From T1Sed10-7 sp047921175 (GTDB lineage: Bacteria; Actinomycetota; Nitriliruptoria; Nitriliruptorales; Nitriliruptoraceae): a stretch of 8,538 nt of DNA. The notes under the pieces were generated by a model that did not search any database, was not told the origin of the DNA, and saw only the letters and a program-made list of their open reading frames with translations. Position 1 is the first letter of the stretch, and each line of letters opens with the position of its first letter. The stretch covers positions 1-8,538 of the forward strand of contig JBLRWQ010000097.1 in assembly GCA_047921175.1 (NCBI GenBank). Reading direction: 5' to 3'. A program made the translations under genes and the position numbers. This document shows positions 1 through 6,831 of this stretch, piece after piece.

Positions 1-26
1 GCGCGTCCCGTCGACCCGAGGCCGCC

Positions 27-1631
27 GTGACCGACCCGACCGTCGACCTCACCGCAACCGAGCGCGAGCTGCTCGGCCGCTACGTCACCGACCCGGACGG
101 GCCGGTGTTCGCGCTGACCGGGCTCCCGGAGGTGGTCAAGGGGGCGCTGTTCGCCCGCTACTCGCGCTACGGCGGCTCGCTCAAGCGGCTGTTCCTGGAC
201 GAGTTCGCGGCCGACCTCGCCACCGAGGATCCCGCCGCGCGGGCCGCCAGCCTGTACGACAAGGTCTTCTCGGAGTACGGCGACGACTCGGTGGCCCAGC
301 TCGGCGGGGCCCACGTCGCGCTCGAGGACGTCTCCAACCTGCTGACCAAGCGGATCGAGTGGGGCCGGCTGGCCGCCTACCTGGAGCAGTCCACCCGCTA
401 CATCCCCTACGACACCAGGCCCGGTGGCCGCTACCGCTACCACCGCGACGCCGACATCGCCGCCGGCCCCCACGCCGCGGCCTACGTCGACCACCTCGAT
501 GCCATCTTCGACCTCTACGCCGGCCTCGTCCCGGAGGTGCTCGAGTGGGTGCGCGCCCGCTGGCCCAGGGACGAGGTCACCTCGCCGTTCGCCTACCGCA
601 ACGCGACCAAGGCCAAGGCGCTCGACCTGCTGCGCGGCCTGCTGCCGGCCGCGACCACCTCCAACCTCGGCATGTTCGCCTCCGGCCAGTCCTACGAGGG
701 GCTGTTGCTCCGGCTGCGTGCGGACGAGCTGGCCGAGTCGCGCGCGGTCGCTGACCGGCTGCTGACCGAGCTGCGGCAGGTCATCCCGTCGTTCCTGACC
801 CGGGTGGACCGGCCCGACCGCGGCGGGGCCTGGTCCGCCTACCTCGCCGCCCGCCGCGACGAGACCCGGGCACTGGCCCGCGAGCTGGTCCTCGGCGACC
901 CGGTCCAGCCGGCGGAGCTGGTGACGCTGACCGACTGGTCCCCGCGCGATCCCACCGACGCCGAGGTGGCGCTGGTGACCGCGGCGCTGTACCCGCACAC
1001 CACCATCGCCGAGCGCCAGCTCGAGGCCGAGGTCCGCACCTGGCCCGCCGCACGCCGCGCCGAGGTGCTGCGCGCGTACGTCGGCGACCGGACCAACCGG
1101 CGCCACCGACCCGGCCGGGCCTTCGAGCGGGTCTGGTACCGCTTCGACGTGCTCGGGGACTACGGCGGGTTCCGGGACCTCCAGCGCCACCGGATGCTCA
1201 CGATCGAGTGGCAGGAGCTGACCACCGCCCACGGCTACGAGACCCCGCCGGAGCTGGCCGAGGCCGGGGTCGAGGCCCGCTGGCACGAGGCGCTGGAACG
1301 CTCCGACGCGCTGTACCGCCAGCTCGTGGCCGACCACCCGGTCCAGGCCCAGTACGCGGTCTGCTTCGCCTACCGGGTCCGTTACACGATGCAGCTCAAC
1401 GCCCGCGCCGCGATGCAGCTGCTCGAGCTCCGGTCGGTGCCGCAGGGCCACCCCCAGTACCGGCGCATCGCCCAGGCCATGCACACCGCGATCGCCGAGG
1501 TGGCCGGGCACCGCTCGATCGCGGGCGCGATGGTGCACGTCGACCACGGTGCGAGCGAGCTGGAGCGCCTCGCCGCCGAGCAGGCCGCCGAGCGCCGCCG
1601 GGCCGCCCGCGCCGGGGAGGATCCGTCGTGA
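27..1631 (+). CDS. Tandem-domain ThyX-like (FAD-dependent thymidylate synthase family) protein
   Basis: The 534-residue protein reads as two ThyX-type domains in a row; ordinary ThyX has one domain of about 220-250 residues. Domain 1 (about 75-250) has YGDDSV (84-89), then a segment ending EQSTRY (120-125) that resembles the ThyX signature, and a second block, TTSNLGMFASGQ to LRLRADELAESR (210-239), matching the substrate-binding region. Where ThyX has RHR-x7-S, domain 1 has Trp-Gly-Arg (112-114) before Ser122. Domain 2 (about 366-500) keeps RHR (387-389) but has Glu397 in place of Ser, and keeps NARAAMQLLELR (458-469). ThyX makes dTMP from dUMP with FAD and methylenetetrahydrofolate; whether this degenerate pair still does so is unknown. 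The GTG start follows only a weak purine stretch (18-21), and the frame stays open to the window edge, so the true start may lie upstream. The gene overlaps the next one by 4 bases. Family assignment is firm; activity is inferred. Confidence 0.8.
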   Translation: MTDPTVDLTATERELLGRYVTDPDGPVFALTGLPEVVKGALFARYSRYGGSLKRLFLDEFAADLATEDPAARAASLYDKVFSEYGDDSVAQLGGAHVALEDVSNLLTKRIEWGRLAAYLEQSTRYIPYDTRPGGRYRYHRDADIAAGPHAAAYVDHLDAIFDLYAGLVPEVLEWVRARWPRDEVTSPFAYRNATKAKALDLLRGLLPAATTSNLGMFASGQSYEGLLLRLRADELAESRAVADRLLTELRQVIPSFLTRVDRPDRGGAWSAYLAARRDETRALARELVLGDPVQPAELVTLTDWSPRDPTDAEVALVTAALYPHTTIAERQLEAEVRTWPAARRAEVLRAYVGDRTNRRHRPGRAFERVWYRFDVLGDYGGFRDLQRHRMLTIEWQELTTAHGYETPPELAEAGVEARWHEALERSDALYRQLVADHPVQAQYAVCFAYRVRYTMQLNARAAMQLLELRSVPQGHPQYRRIAQAMHTAIAEVAGHRSIAGAMVHVDHGASELERLAAEQAAERRRAARAGEDPS

Positions 1632-2005
1632 ACGAGCGCGTGCGCAGCGTCCTGACCGGGCTCGCCGCGGGGATCGTGCCGCTGCTGCTGGTCGACCTGG
1701 CGCGGATCCTGACCGACGCGGTCGCGGCCGACGGGGGCCAGACCTCGCCGTGGTGGCCGATCGCGGCCTACCTGGCGACCGGGGTGGTGGTCGCCTCCGG
1801 CGCCGGTGCGGGCCGCAGCGACCGGCTCGTCCCGGTCATCGGGGCCGCGGTCGTGCTGCTGGCGCTGCTCGCCGCGGTGCCCTGGGAGCCGGCCGCCGGG
1901 TTCGGTGCGCTGCCGTTGGCTCCGGGGACCGCCGCGGGACGGGCGGTGGTGGCCGCGGTGGCGGGCGTCTACCTCTACGCCGCGGTCCGCGGCCCGAAGC
2001 GCTGA
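1628..2005 (+). CDS. Small four-helix membrane protein, function unknown
   Basis: This 125-residue protein starts at GTG 1628, overlapping the stop of the ThyX-like gene as GTGA. A strong ribosome binding site, GGGGAGG (1614-1620), lies 7 bases upstream inside the preceding gene and fixes the start. Hydrophobic segments lie at about residues 8-26, 44-60, 67-84 and 104-120, joined by short polar loops. A tryptophan pair (42-43) sits at the edge of helix 2, and the tail is basic (RGPKR). There is no signal-peptidase site or recognisable enzymatic motif. I do not recognise the family. The overlap suggests co-transcription and translational coupling with the ThyX-like gene, but gives no direct hint of function. 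Confidence 0.75.
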   Translation: MNERVRSVLTGLAAGIVPLLLVDLARILTDAVAADGGQTSPWWPIAAYLATGVVVASGAGAGRSDRLVPVIGAAVVLLALLAAVPWEPAAGFGALPLAPGTAAGRAVVAAVAGVYLYAAVRGPKR

Positions 2006-2013
2006 GCGCTCAG
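2002..2013. other. 12-bp perfect palindrome holding both convergent stop codons
   Basis: The sequence CTGAGCGCTCAG is its own reverse complement. It contains the TGA of the membrane-protein gene (2003-2005) and, on the other strand, the TGA of the Dabb gene (2010-2012). As RNA it could fold only into a 4-bp stem with a GCGC loop and has no following T-run, so it is at best a weak bidirectional terminator. Confidence 0.5.
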
Positions 2014-2309
2014 GGCAGGTCGGCCACCGCGTCGTCGGTGGCGACGTCCAGCCGCACGGTCGGGATCCCGAGCGCGCGGATCCGTTCCACCACCGGTACG
2101 TGCTCCGGGTGGACCCGGTAGCGCGCCAGGGCGTCGGCGTCCTCGAAGACCGTCAGCAGCCCGATCACCGTCGGTTCCTCGACGTCGCGGGCGACCCGGA
2201 GCCAGGCCACCTCCTCGAGCCCGGCCAGCGCGGCCAGCGCCGCCTCCAGCTCGCGGCGGGTGTCCTCGTCCACCCCGGCGCAGTCGAACCGCACCACGTG
2301 CCAGATCAC
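2010..2309 (-). CDS. Dabb-type (stress-responsive A/B barrel) ferredoxin-fold protein
   Basis: The 99-residue protein fits the dimeric alpha/beta-barrel (Dabb) pattern. It opens with IWHVVRFDC (2-10), has a helix rich in Leu and Ala (about 16-31), then LLTVFEDADALARYRVHPEH (about 50-69) and ends with the strand TVRLDVA. The FED-x2-AL-x2-Y-x2-HP-x-H core is typical of Dabb proteins and the related antibiotic biosynthesis monooxygenases. Members are small cytoplasmic dimers; many have no known substrate, so no reaction is assigned. The GTG start at 2309 is set by GAGGAGG (minus strand, 2314-2320) 4 bases upstream and by the usual M-I-x-H-V-V opening. The frame extends far upstream antisense to dapA, but that part is not Dabb-like. 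The gene is convergent with the membrane-protein gene and divergent from dapA. Confidence 0.85.
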   Translation of the reverse strand: MIWHVVRFDCAGVDEDTRRELEAALAALAGLEEVAWLRVARDVEEPTVIGLLTVFEDADALARYRVHPEHVPVVERIRALGIPTVRLDVATDDAVADLP

Positions 2310-2378
2310 GGGTCCTCCTCGCGTCGCGTCGTGCCGGTCGGCCAGGGGCGCACCCACGGGCCCGGGGGCCGGCGCCGT

Positions 2379-2385
2379 TAGGATA
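2379..2385. promoter_or_regulatory. Candidate overlapping -10 elements in the Dabb/dapA divergent gap
   Basis: In the 108-base gap, the only AT-containing island is TTAGGATA (2378-2385). On the plus strand it gives TAGGAT (2379-2384), a good actinobacterial -10, about 33 bases before the dapA start. On the minus strand it gives TATCCT (2385-2380), about 70 bases before the Dabb start. No clear -35 is visible on either side. This is inferred from position and consensus only. Confidence 0.4.
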
Positions 2386-2400
2386 GGCCCCGGACCCGCC

Positions 2401-2407
2401 GAGGAGG
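2401..2407 (+). promoter_or_regulatory. Ribosome binding site of dapA
   Basis: GAGGAGG lies 10 bases before the ATG at 2418, slightly further than usual. No alternative in-frame start lies between it and that ATG, so it supports this start. Confidence 0.6.
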
Positions 2408-2417
2408 CCACGAGCCG

Positions 2418-3341
2418 ATGCCCACCCCGCCCCTGGACCATCCGAGCCCGCCGCAGGGGATCGGCCGGGTCGTGACCGCGATGGTCACGCCCTTCACCGC
2501 CGACCGGGCGCTGGACCTCGATGGCGTGCAGGTGCTCGCCGACCACCTCGTCGCCACCGGTACGGAGACCGTGCTGGTCAACGGCACCACCGGCGAGTCC
2601 CCCACGCTGCAGGGCGACGAGGCGCTCCAGGTGCTGCGGGCCGTCAAGGACGCGGTGGCCGGCCGGGCCACCGTCATGCTCGGCACCGGCAGCAACGACA
2701 CGGCCAGGACGGTCGCGGCGACCGCCGGGGCGGCGGACGCCGGGGCCGACGCGGTGCTGGTCGTCACCCCCTACTACAACCGACCCGACCAGCGCGGGCT
2801 CGAGGCCCACTTCAAGGCCGCCGCCGCGGCCACCGACCTGCCGATGGTCGTCTACGACATCCCGAGCCGCAGCGCCCGCATCATCGAGGTCGCCACCCAC
2901 GCCGCGTTGGCCGAGGTGGCCAACATCGTCGGGGTCAAGGACGCGACGGCCGACTGTGGCCGGGCCGGCGACCTGCTGCGCGCCACCACCGGCGCACCCG
3001 GTGGCTACGCGATGTGGTCCGGTGCCGACGAGGTCAACCTGCCGCTGCTGTCGGTCGGGGCCGTCGGGATCGTGTCGGTCGCCTCGCACCTGGTCGGGCC
3101 GGAACTCGCGGCCATGATCTCCGCCTTCCCCACCGACCCGGCCCGCGCGCGTGAGCTCCACCTCGCCTGCCTGCCGGTCCATCGGGCACTCTTCGCGGAG
3201 CCGTCGCCGGCCCCGCTCAAGGGCGCCCTCACCCGGCTCGGCCTGCCGGCCGGCCCCGTCCGTCCCCCCCTCGCCGACGCGTCCGACGCGGCGGTCGAGG
3301 CCCTCCTCGAGGCCTACCGGCCGGTCCAGGATGCACGATGA
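2418..3341 (+). CDS. dapA: 4-hydroxy-tetrahydrodipicolinate synthase (DapA)
   Basis: DapA condenses pyruvate with aspartate semialdehyde, the first committed step to lysine and meso-diaminopimelate for the cell wall; it is a cytoplasmic TIM-barrel enzyme. The 307-residue protein has the usual length of about 290-310. Visible signatures are GTTGESPTL (56-64) with the paired Thr57-Thr58, Tyr119-Tyr120 in TPYYNRP, Tyr146 and Arg151 in YDIPSR, the Schiff-base Lys174 in VGVKDAT, and the pyruvate-site loop GAVGIVSV (214-221). All catalytic positions known from the E. coli enzyme are present, so it should be active. The first 15 residues are a proline-rich extension. The stop overlaps the rnj start as ATGA, implying an operon. 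The neighbouring thyX-type, rnj and ftsK genes match the mycobacterial order. Confidence 0.97.
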   Translation: MPTPPLDHPSPPQGIGRVVTAMVTPFTADRALDLDGVQVLADHLVATGTETVLVNGTTGESPTLQGDEALQVLRAVKDAVAGRATVMLGTGSNDTARTVAATAGAADAGADAVLVVTPYYNRPDQRGLEAHFKAAAAATDLPMVVYDIPSRSARIIEVATHAALAEVANIVGVKDATADCGRAGDLLRATTGAPGGYAMWSGADEVNLPLLSVGAVGIVSVASHLVGPELAAMISAFPTDPARARELHLACLPVHRALFAEPSPAPLKGALTRLGLPAGPVRPPLADASDAAVEALLEAYRPVQDAR

Positions 3342-5005
3342 GCGAGCACGACAGCGTCGAGATCACCTTCCTCGGTGGGTTGGGTGAGATCGGCCGCAAC
3401 ATGGCCACCATCGAGGTGGAGGGTCGCATCGGCATCGTGGACGTCGGCGTGCTGTTCCCCGACGCCGAGCACCTCGGCGTGGACCTGATCCTGCCCGACT
3501 GGGGCTGGATGCTGGAGCGGGCCCAGGACGTGGAGGCCGTGTTCCTCACCCACGGCCACCTCGACCACATCGGCGCGCTGCCCTACCTGCTGCGCGACCT
3601 CGACCGGTCCCTGGACGTCTACGGCACGAAGCTGACGATCGCCTTCTGCCAGGCGATCCTGGAGGAGTGGCCGGACCTGCCCGACCCCGTGTACCACGAG
3701 GTCGAGCCCGGCGACCGGTTCACCCAGGGCCCCTTCGACCTCGAGGCCATCCAGGTCTCGCACTCGATCCCGGACGGGGTCGCCTACGCGATCCGGACCC
3801 CGGAGGGCACGATCATCCACACCGGGGACTTCAAGCTCGACCAGTCCCCGCTGGACGGCCGCCCGACGGACCTCGCGCACTTCGCCCGCATCGGCGACGA
3901 GGGCGTGGACCTGCTGCTGGTCGACTCGACCGGTGCGGAGAACCCCGGGCACGTGCAGCCGGAACGCACGATCGGTGCCACGATCCGCCAGCACGTCGCC
4001 GAGGCGACCGGGCTCGTGGTCGTGGCCTCCTTCGCCAGCCACGTGCACCGCATCCAGCAGGTGCTCGACGCGGCCATCGCGGTCGGGCGTCGGCCGGTCT
4101 TCGTCGGCCGCTCCATGGTGCGCAACATGGCCATCGCCGGCGAGCTCGGCTACCTCGACTTCGACGCCTCCCTGGCGGTCGACCCGAGCGAGGTGGACCG
4201 CTACGACCGCGCCGAGCTGATCGTGGTCTCCACCGGGTCCCAGGGGGAGCCGTTCAGCGCCCTGTCGCTGATGGGGTCCGGTGAGCACCGCACGCTGGAG
4301 GTGGGCGAGGGCGACCTGGTCATCCTCGCCTCCAGCCTGATCCCCGGCAACGAGCAGGCGGTGTTCCGCTCGATCAACAACCTCTCCCGGCGTGGCTGCA
4401 CGGTGATCCACGGGGGCACCGCGCACGTGCACGTCTCCGGCCACGCCAGCCGGGAGGACCTGGTGCTGTTCCACAACATCATCGAGCCGGAGCATGTCGT
4501 CCCGGTCCACGGGGAGCACCGGCACCTGCGTGCCCACGCGGAGATCGCGAAGGAGACCGGCTGCCTGCCCGAGAACGTGCTGATCTGCGAGGACGGCGAC
4601 TCGGTCGTGCTCAAGGACGGGAAGGTGACCCGCGGGGAGGGCCGGCCGACCAGCCACGTCTACATCGACGGGCTGCTCGACGACGTCGGCCCCGCGCTGC
4701 TGCGCGACCGGCGCCGCATCGGCGAGGACGGCATCTGCATCGCGGTGGTCACCATCGACCCCCACGAGGGCCGCGTCGTCGGGGACACGGTCGTGACCCA
4801 GAAGGGGGTCGTGTTCCACGGTGCCGCCGAGGACATCCTGGACGCCGCGCGGCGCGCGGTCGAGCGGGAGCTCGAGGGGCTCGGGGCGTCCCGCTTCGAG
4901 GACACCGCGGCGATCTCCCGGCACGTGGTCCAGGCGCTGGGGCGGTTCTGGAAGGCCGAGACGGGCCGGCGGCCGTTCATCCTCCCGATCGTCCAGGAGG
5001 CCTGA
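3338..5005 (+). CDS. rnj: Ribonuclease J (metallo-beta-lactamase/beta-CASP RNase)
   Basis: RNase J is a zinc-dependent ribonuclease that trims and degrades RNA from the 5' end and can also cut internally; in actinobacteria it acts in mRNA decay and rRNA maturation. The 555-residue length matches the family. The N-terminal metallo-beta-lactamase fold shows FLGGLGEIGRN (11-21), the metal-binding HGHLDH (72-77), His142 in SHSIPDG and Asp164 in HTGDFKLDQ. The beta-CASP part includes VDSTGAENPG (195-204), SFASHVHR (231-238), STGSQGEP (298-305) and VSGHASREDL (366-375). His391 in PVHGEHRHL is a further metal ligand. The C-terminal domain occupies about 440-555. Family members often read DSTNAE where this has DSTGAE, a mild variation. 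Translation probably couples to dapA through the ATGA overlap; only a weak AGGA (3328-3331) precedes the start. Confidence 0.96.
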   Translation: MSEHDSVEITFLGGLGEIGRNMATIEVEGRIGIVDVGVLFPDAEHLGVDLILPDWGWMLERAQDVEAVFLTHGHLDHIGALPYLLRDLDRSLDVYGTKLTIAFCQAILEEWPDLPDPVYHEVEPGDRFTQGPFDLEAIQVSHSIPDGVAYAIRTPEGTIIHTGDFKLDQSPLDGRPTDLAHFARIGDEGVDLLLVDSTGAENPGHVQPERTIGATIRQHVAEATGLVVVASFASHVHRIQQVLDAAIAVGRRPVFVGRSMVRNMAIAGELGYLDFDASLAVDPSEVDRYDRAELIVVSTGSQGEPFSALSLMGSGEHRTLEVGEGDLVILASSLIPGNEQAVFRSINNLSRRGCTVIHGGTAHVHVSGHASREDLVLFHNIIEPEHVVPVHGEHRHLRAHAEIAKETGCLPENVLICEDGDSVVLKDGKVTRGEGRPTSHVYIDGLLDDVGPALLRDRRRIGEDGICIAVVTIDPHEGRVVGDTVVTQKGVVFHGAAEDILDAARRAVERELEGLGASRFEDTAAISRHVVQALGRFWKAETGRRPFILPIVQEA

Positions 5006-5057
5006 GGGCCGTCCAGGACGCCCGTGAACCGGGGTGGTCCCGCCCGGGTCTCTCGGG
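4999..5057. other. Convergent rnj / nitronate monooxygenase intergenic region with weak inverted repeats
   Basis: Only 52 bases separate the two stops. GGCC-TGAG-GGCC (4999-5010) places the rnj stop in the loop of a 4-bp stem, and CCGGG (5029-5033) can pair with CCCGG (5043-5047) across 9 bases. Neither is followed by a T-run. They may end transcription weakly from either side, but I cannot call a proper intrinsic terminator. Confidence 0.3.
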
Positions 5058-6494
5058 TCAGCTGATCGTGCCCGCCCGCGCGGGGGCGACCCGCTCCAGC
5101 AGGTGCGCGATCACGTCCGCCGCGGTGTAGCTGGTGGAGCCGTTCAGCAGCCGCTTGAGGTCGACCAGGTCGTCCCCGGCGGTCAGCACCGGCGGTTCGG
5201 CGTAGCCACCACGGCGGACCTGCCCGAGGTCGATCGCGGTCAGCAGGCCGTTGCACAGGCAGCGCCGGCCGGCAGCGTCCTCCTCGGTGCCGCCCTTGGC
5301 GACGAAGTCCGCGATCGGCTCGGCCGAGCAGCGGTAGCCGAGCGAGCCGTCCTCCTTGGCGTACGCCTCCCGGAGGTAGCCGACGTCGCACTTGCGGGGC
5401 CGGGCCTCGGCGACCTCGACGTCCGCGATCGTGCCGTCGAGCTCCACCAGCTTGAACGGGAACCCGGTGGGGCTCGCCACGGGATCGGTCCGCACCGACA
5501 TCGAGCCGTCGACGACCCGGGCGAGCACCGCCTGCTTGAGCTCGGGGGTGAGCCCCGACTCCTCGCAGAACGCGAAGGCCGTGCCGACCTGCACCCCGGC
5601 CGCGCCGACGGCCAGCGCCTGCTCGACCCGCTGGGGGGTGCCGTAGCCGCCGGCGAGCCAGAAGGGCTTGCCGAGCGCCGCGATCGCCTCCAGCTTGACC
5701 GTGTCGCGGGGCCCGTAGACGGGCTGGCCGGTCTCGTCCAGGTCGGGTCGCCCCCGGGGTGGGGCGTTGTGCCCGCCGGCCACAGGCAGCTCGACCACGT
5801 AGCCGTCGGGGCTGCCGGCGCTGTTGCGGTCCAGGTAGGTGGCCAGCGTGTGGGAGGCGACGATGGCGAAGAAGCGGGGACGGGAGACCGGCGGGGCGGG
5901 GTGACCGTCCAGGAACGCGGCGGGGGAGAAGCGGGATGTGGCCTTGTCCCCGCCGGCCACGTCGATCTTCAGCTCCACGTCCTCGTGCCGGGCGAGCCGG
6001 TCGAGGATGGCCGGGATGTGCGCCGGGATGCCGGCCCCCATCAGCACGGCATCGGCGCCGGCCAGGACCGCGCCGTACAACGACGGCAGCGTGGGGAGCT
6101 GGATCTTCTCGAGGTAGTTCACCCCGATCTGCCCGTCGGTCCCCTGCTTGGCGAGGGTGACCTCGACGAAGTTGGCCACGACCAGCAGCTCGAGGTCCTT
6201 GCGGGCCGGCTCGAGCACGGGACGGGCCACCCCGGGGAAGCGGGCGCCGGTCGAGCGCGGTTCCTCGCGCAGGTAGCGGTCGCGGACCCGTGCCGCGATC
6301 TCCGGCACCGGGAAGGCGTCCAGCGCCCGTCGCACGTGGCCGCCCGGGTCGCCGTCGGCCAGCCGGCGGGCGACCGTGACCGCCACGGCGGTGCCGGACA
6401 CGACCCCGAGCTGGCCGAGGTCGGCCACGGCCTGGGCGAGCTGCCAGCTGGACGCGCCGACGCCCATGCCGCCCTGCACGATGATCGGCTCCAC
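5058..6494 (-). CDS. Nitronate monooxygenase-family FMN enzyme with cysteine-bearing C-terminal extension
   Basis: The 478-residue protein has an FMN-binding TIM barrel of the nitronate monooxygenase (2-nitropropane dioxygenase) family, which oxidises alkyl nitronates; related members are enoyl reductases. Signatures are VQGGMGVGAS (6-15), GADAVLMGAGIP (146-157), VAGGHNAPPRG (238-248) with His242 at the position of the family's catalytic histidine, LAGGYGTP (280-287) and AAGVQVGTAFAFCEESG (298-314). Typical members have about 320-360 residues; here an extension (about 360-478) carries Cys369, Cys389, Cys412 and Cys414, suggesting a metal or Fe-S site. The GTG start is fixed by GGGAGGAG (minus strand, 6501-6508), 6 bases upstream; the frame continues upstream but without family similarity. 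It is a single-gene unit facing rnj. PfaD-type enoyl reductase is an alternative, but no polyketide genes are nearby. Substrate is unknown. Confidence 0.85.
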   Translation of the reverse strand: MEPIIVQGGMGVGASSWQLAQAVADLGQLGVVSGTAVAVTVARRLADGDPGGHVRRALDAFPVPEIAARVRDRYLREEPRSTGARFPGVARPVLEPARKDLELLVVANFVEVTLAKQGTDGQIGVNYLEKIQLPTLPSLYGAVLAGADAVLMGAGIPAHIPAILDRLARHEDVELKIDVAGGDKATSRFSPAAFLDGHPAPPVSRPRFFAIVASHTLATYLDRNSAGSPDGYVVELPVAGGHNAPPRGRPDLDETGQPVYGPRDTVKLEAIAALGKPFWLAGGYGTPQRVEQALAVGAAGVQVGTAFAFCEESGLTPELKQAVLARVVDGSMSVRTDPVASPTGFPFKLVELDGTIADVEVAEARPRKCDVGYLREAYAKEDGSLGYRCSAEPIADFVAKGGTEEDAAGRRCLCNGLLTAIDLGQVRRGGYAEPPVLTAGDDLVDLKRLLNGSTSYTAADVIAHLLERVAPARAGTIS

Positions 6495-6500
6495 GCGATG

Positions 6501-6508
6501 CTCCTCCC
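6501..6508 (-). promoter_or_regulatory. Ribosome binding site deciding the nitronate monooxygenase start
   Basis: On the minus strand this reads GGGAGGAG, 6 bases before GTG 6494. The protein then begins directly with the family's first strand (EPIIVQGGMG), so the longer upstream reading frame is not the start. Confidence 0.75.
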
Positions 6509-6564
6509 TGCCGGTGCGGTGCCCTCGGATGCGGTCGGGCTGCGGCAGGTTCCGTTGGCGTAGC

Positions 6565-6584
6565 TTACGGTGCCGTAACCGTAA
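6565..6584. promoter_or_regulatory. Inverted repeat with extra half-site, candidate operator
   Basis: TTACGG (6565-6570) and CCGTAA (6573-6578) form a 14-base inverted repeat around TG, followed directly by a second CCGTAA (6579-6584). It lies about 71-90 bases upstream of the nitronate monooxygenase start, in a 226-base divergent gap, and is the most AT-rich part of that gap. On the minus strand GTAAGCTA at its edge could form part of a -10 (TAAGCT, 6567-6562). Short palindromes of this shape are common binding sites for TetR-type repressors; the regulator is not in this window. The rest of the gap (6585-6709) shows no gene or RNA that I can support. Confidence 0.45.
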
Positions 6585-6709
6585 TCGCTGCGGCTGCGCT
6601 CCGCCACCCCCCGGCTGTGCGCTGCGCGCCTTCGCCTGTGCGGGTCGCCACGGCTGTAGTTCCAGCGGTGTGCGGACCGTTACGCTGTGCCGGCCACGCC
6701 GGCCGGACC

Positions 6710-6716
6710 GAGGGGG
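6710..6716 (+). promoter_or_regulatory. Ribosome binding site of ftsK
   Basis: GAGGGGG lies 4 bases before GTG 6721 and marks the ftsK start. The frame is open further upstream, but that part is not FtsK-like and overlaps the divergent promoter region. A possible -10, TACGCT (6681-6686), lies 35 bases before the start without a clear -35. Confidence 0.55.
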
Positions 6717-6831
6717 TGCCGTGGCCTCGTCCACGAACACGCCCAAGCGGTCCACCTCGGCCTCCACACGCTCGGGCTCGGGGGGCCGTACCCCGTCGTC
6801 CGGAGCCAGGGGCTCCCGCTCGACGCCCGCC

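Noticed and set aside
1549..2381. Other plus-strand open frames across the membrane-protein and Dabb genes
   Set aside because: They are Arg/Pro/Gly-rich translations without motifs or ribosome binding sites, as expected from GC-rich codon positions read out of frame.
2310..3182. Upstream extension of the Dabb frame antisense to dapA
   Set aside because: The ribosome binding site at 2314-2320 and the Dabb domain boundary both place the start at 2309. The extension overlaps a firmly identified dapA.
3314..4924. Long open frame (536 codons) antisense to rnj
   Set aside because: It is an exact shadow of rnj, with composition rich in Asp, Val, Gly, His and Arg typical of antisense high-GC frames, and it resembles no family.
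3324..5018. Recurring GTCCAGGA near gene ends (3324-3331, 4991-4998, 5011-5018)
   Set aside because: The same octamer also occurs inside the nitronate monooxygenase gene region near 5906. It is common in this composition and shows no consistent spacing or symmetry.
5029..5047. Intrinsic terminator between rnj and the nitronate monooxygenase gene
   Set aside because: The stem is only 5 bp and lacks a T-run on either strand, so it is listed only as a weak inverted repeat.
5058..6494. PfaD-type enoyl reductase of polyunsaturated fatty acid or polyketide synthesis
   Set aside because: The barrel is related, but no synthase genes are nearby and the GGHN and AGGYGTP motifs fit the broader nitronate monooxygenase family equally well. 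It is kept only as an alternative.
5034..6563. Long open frame (509 codons) on the plus strand across the nitronate monooxygenase gene
   Set aside because: The minus-strand protein has clear family motifs and a strong ribosome binding site. The plus frame is low-complexity shadow sequence.
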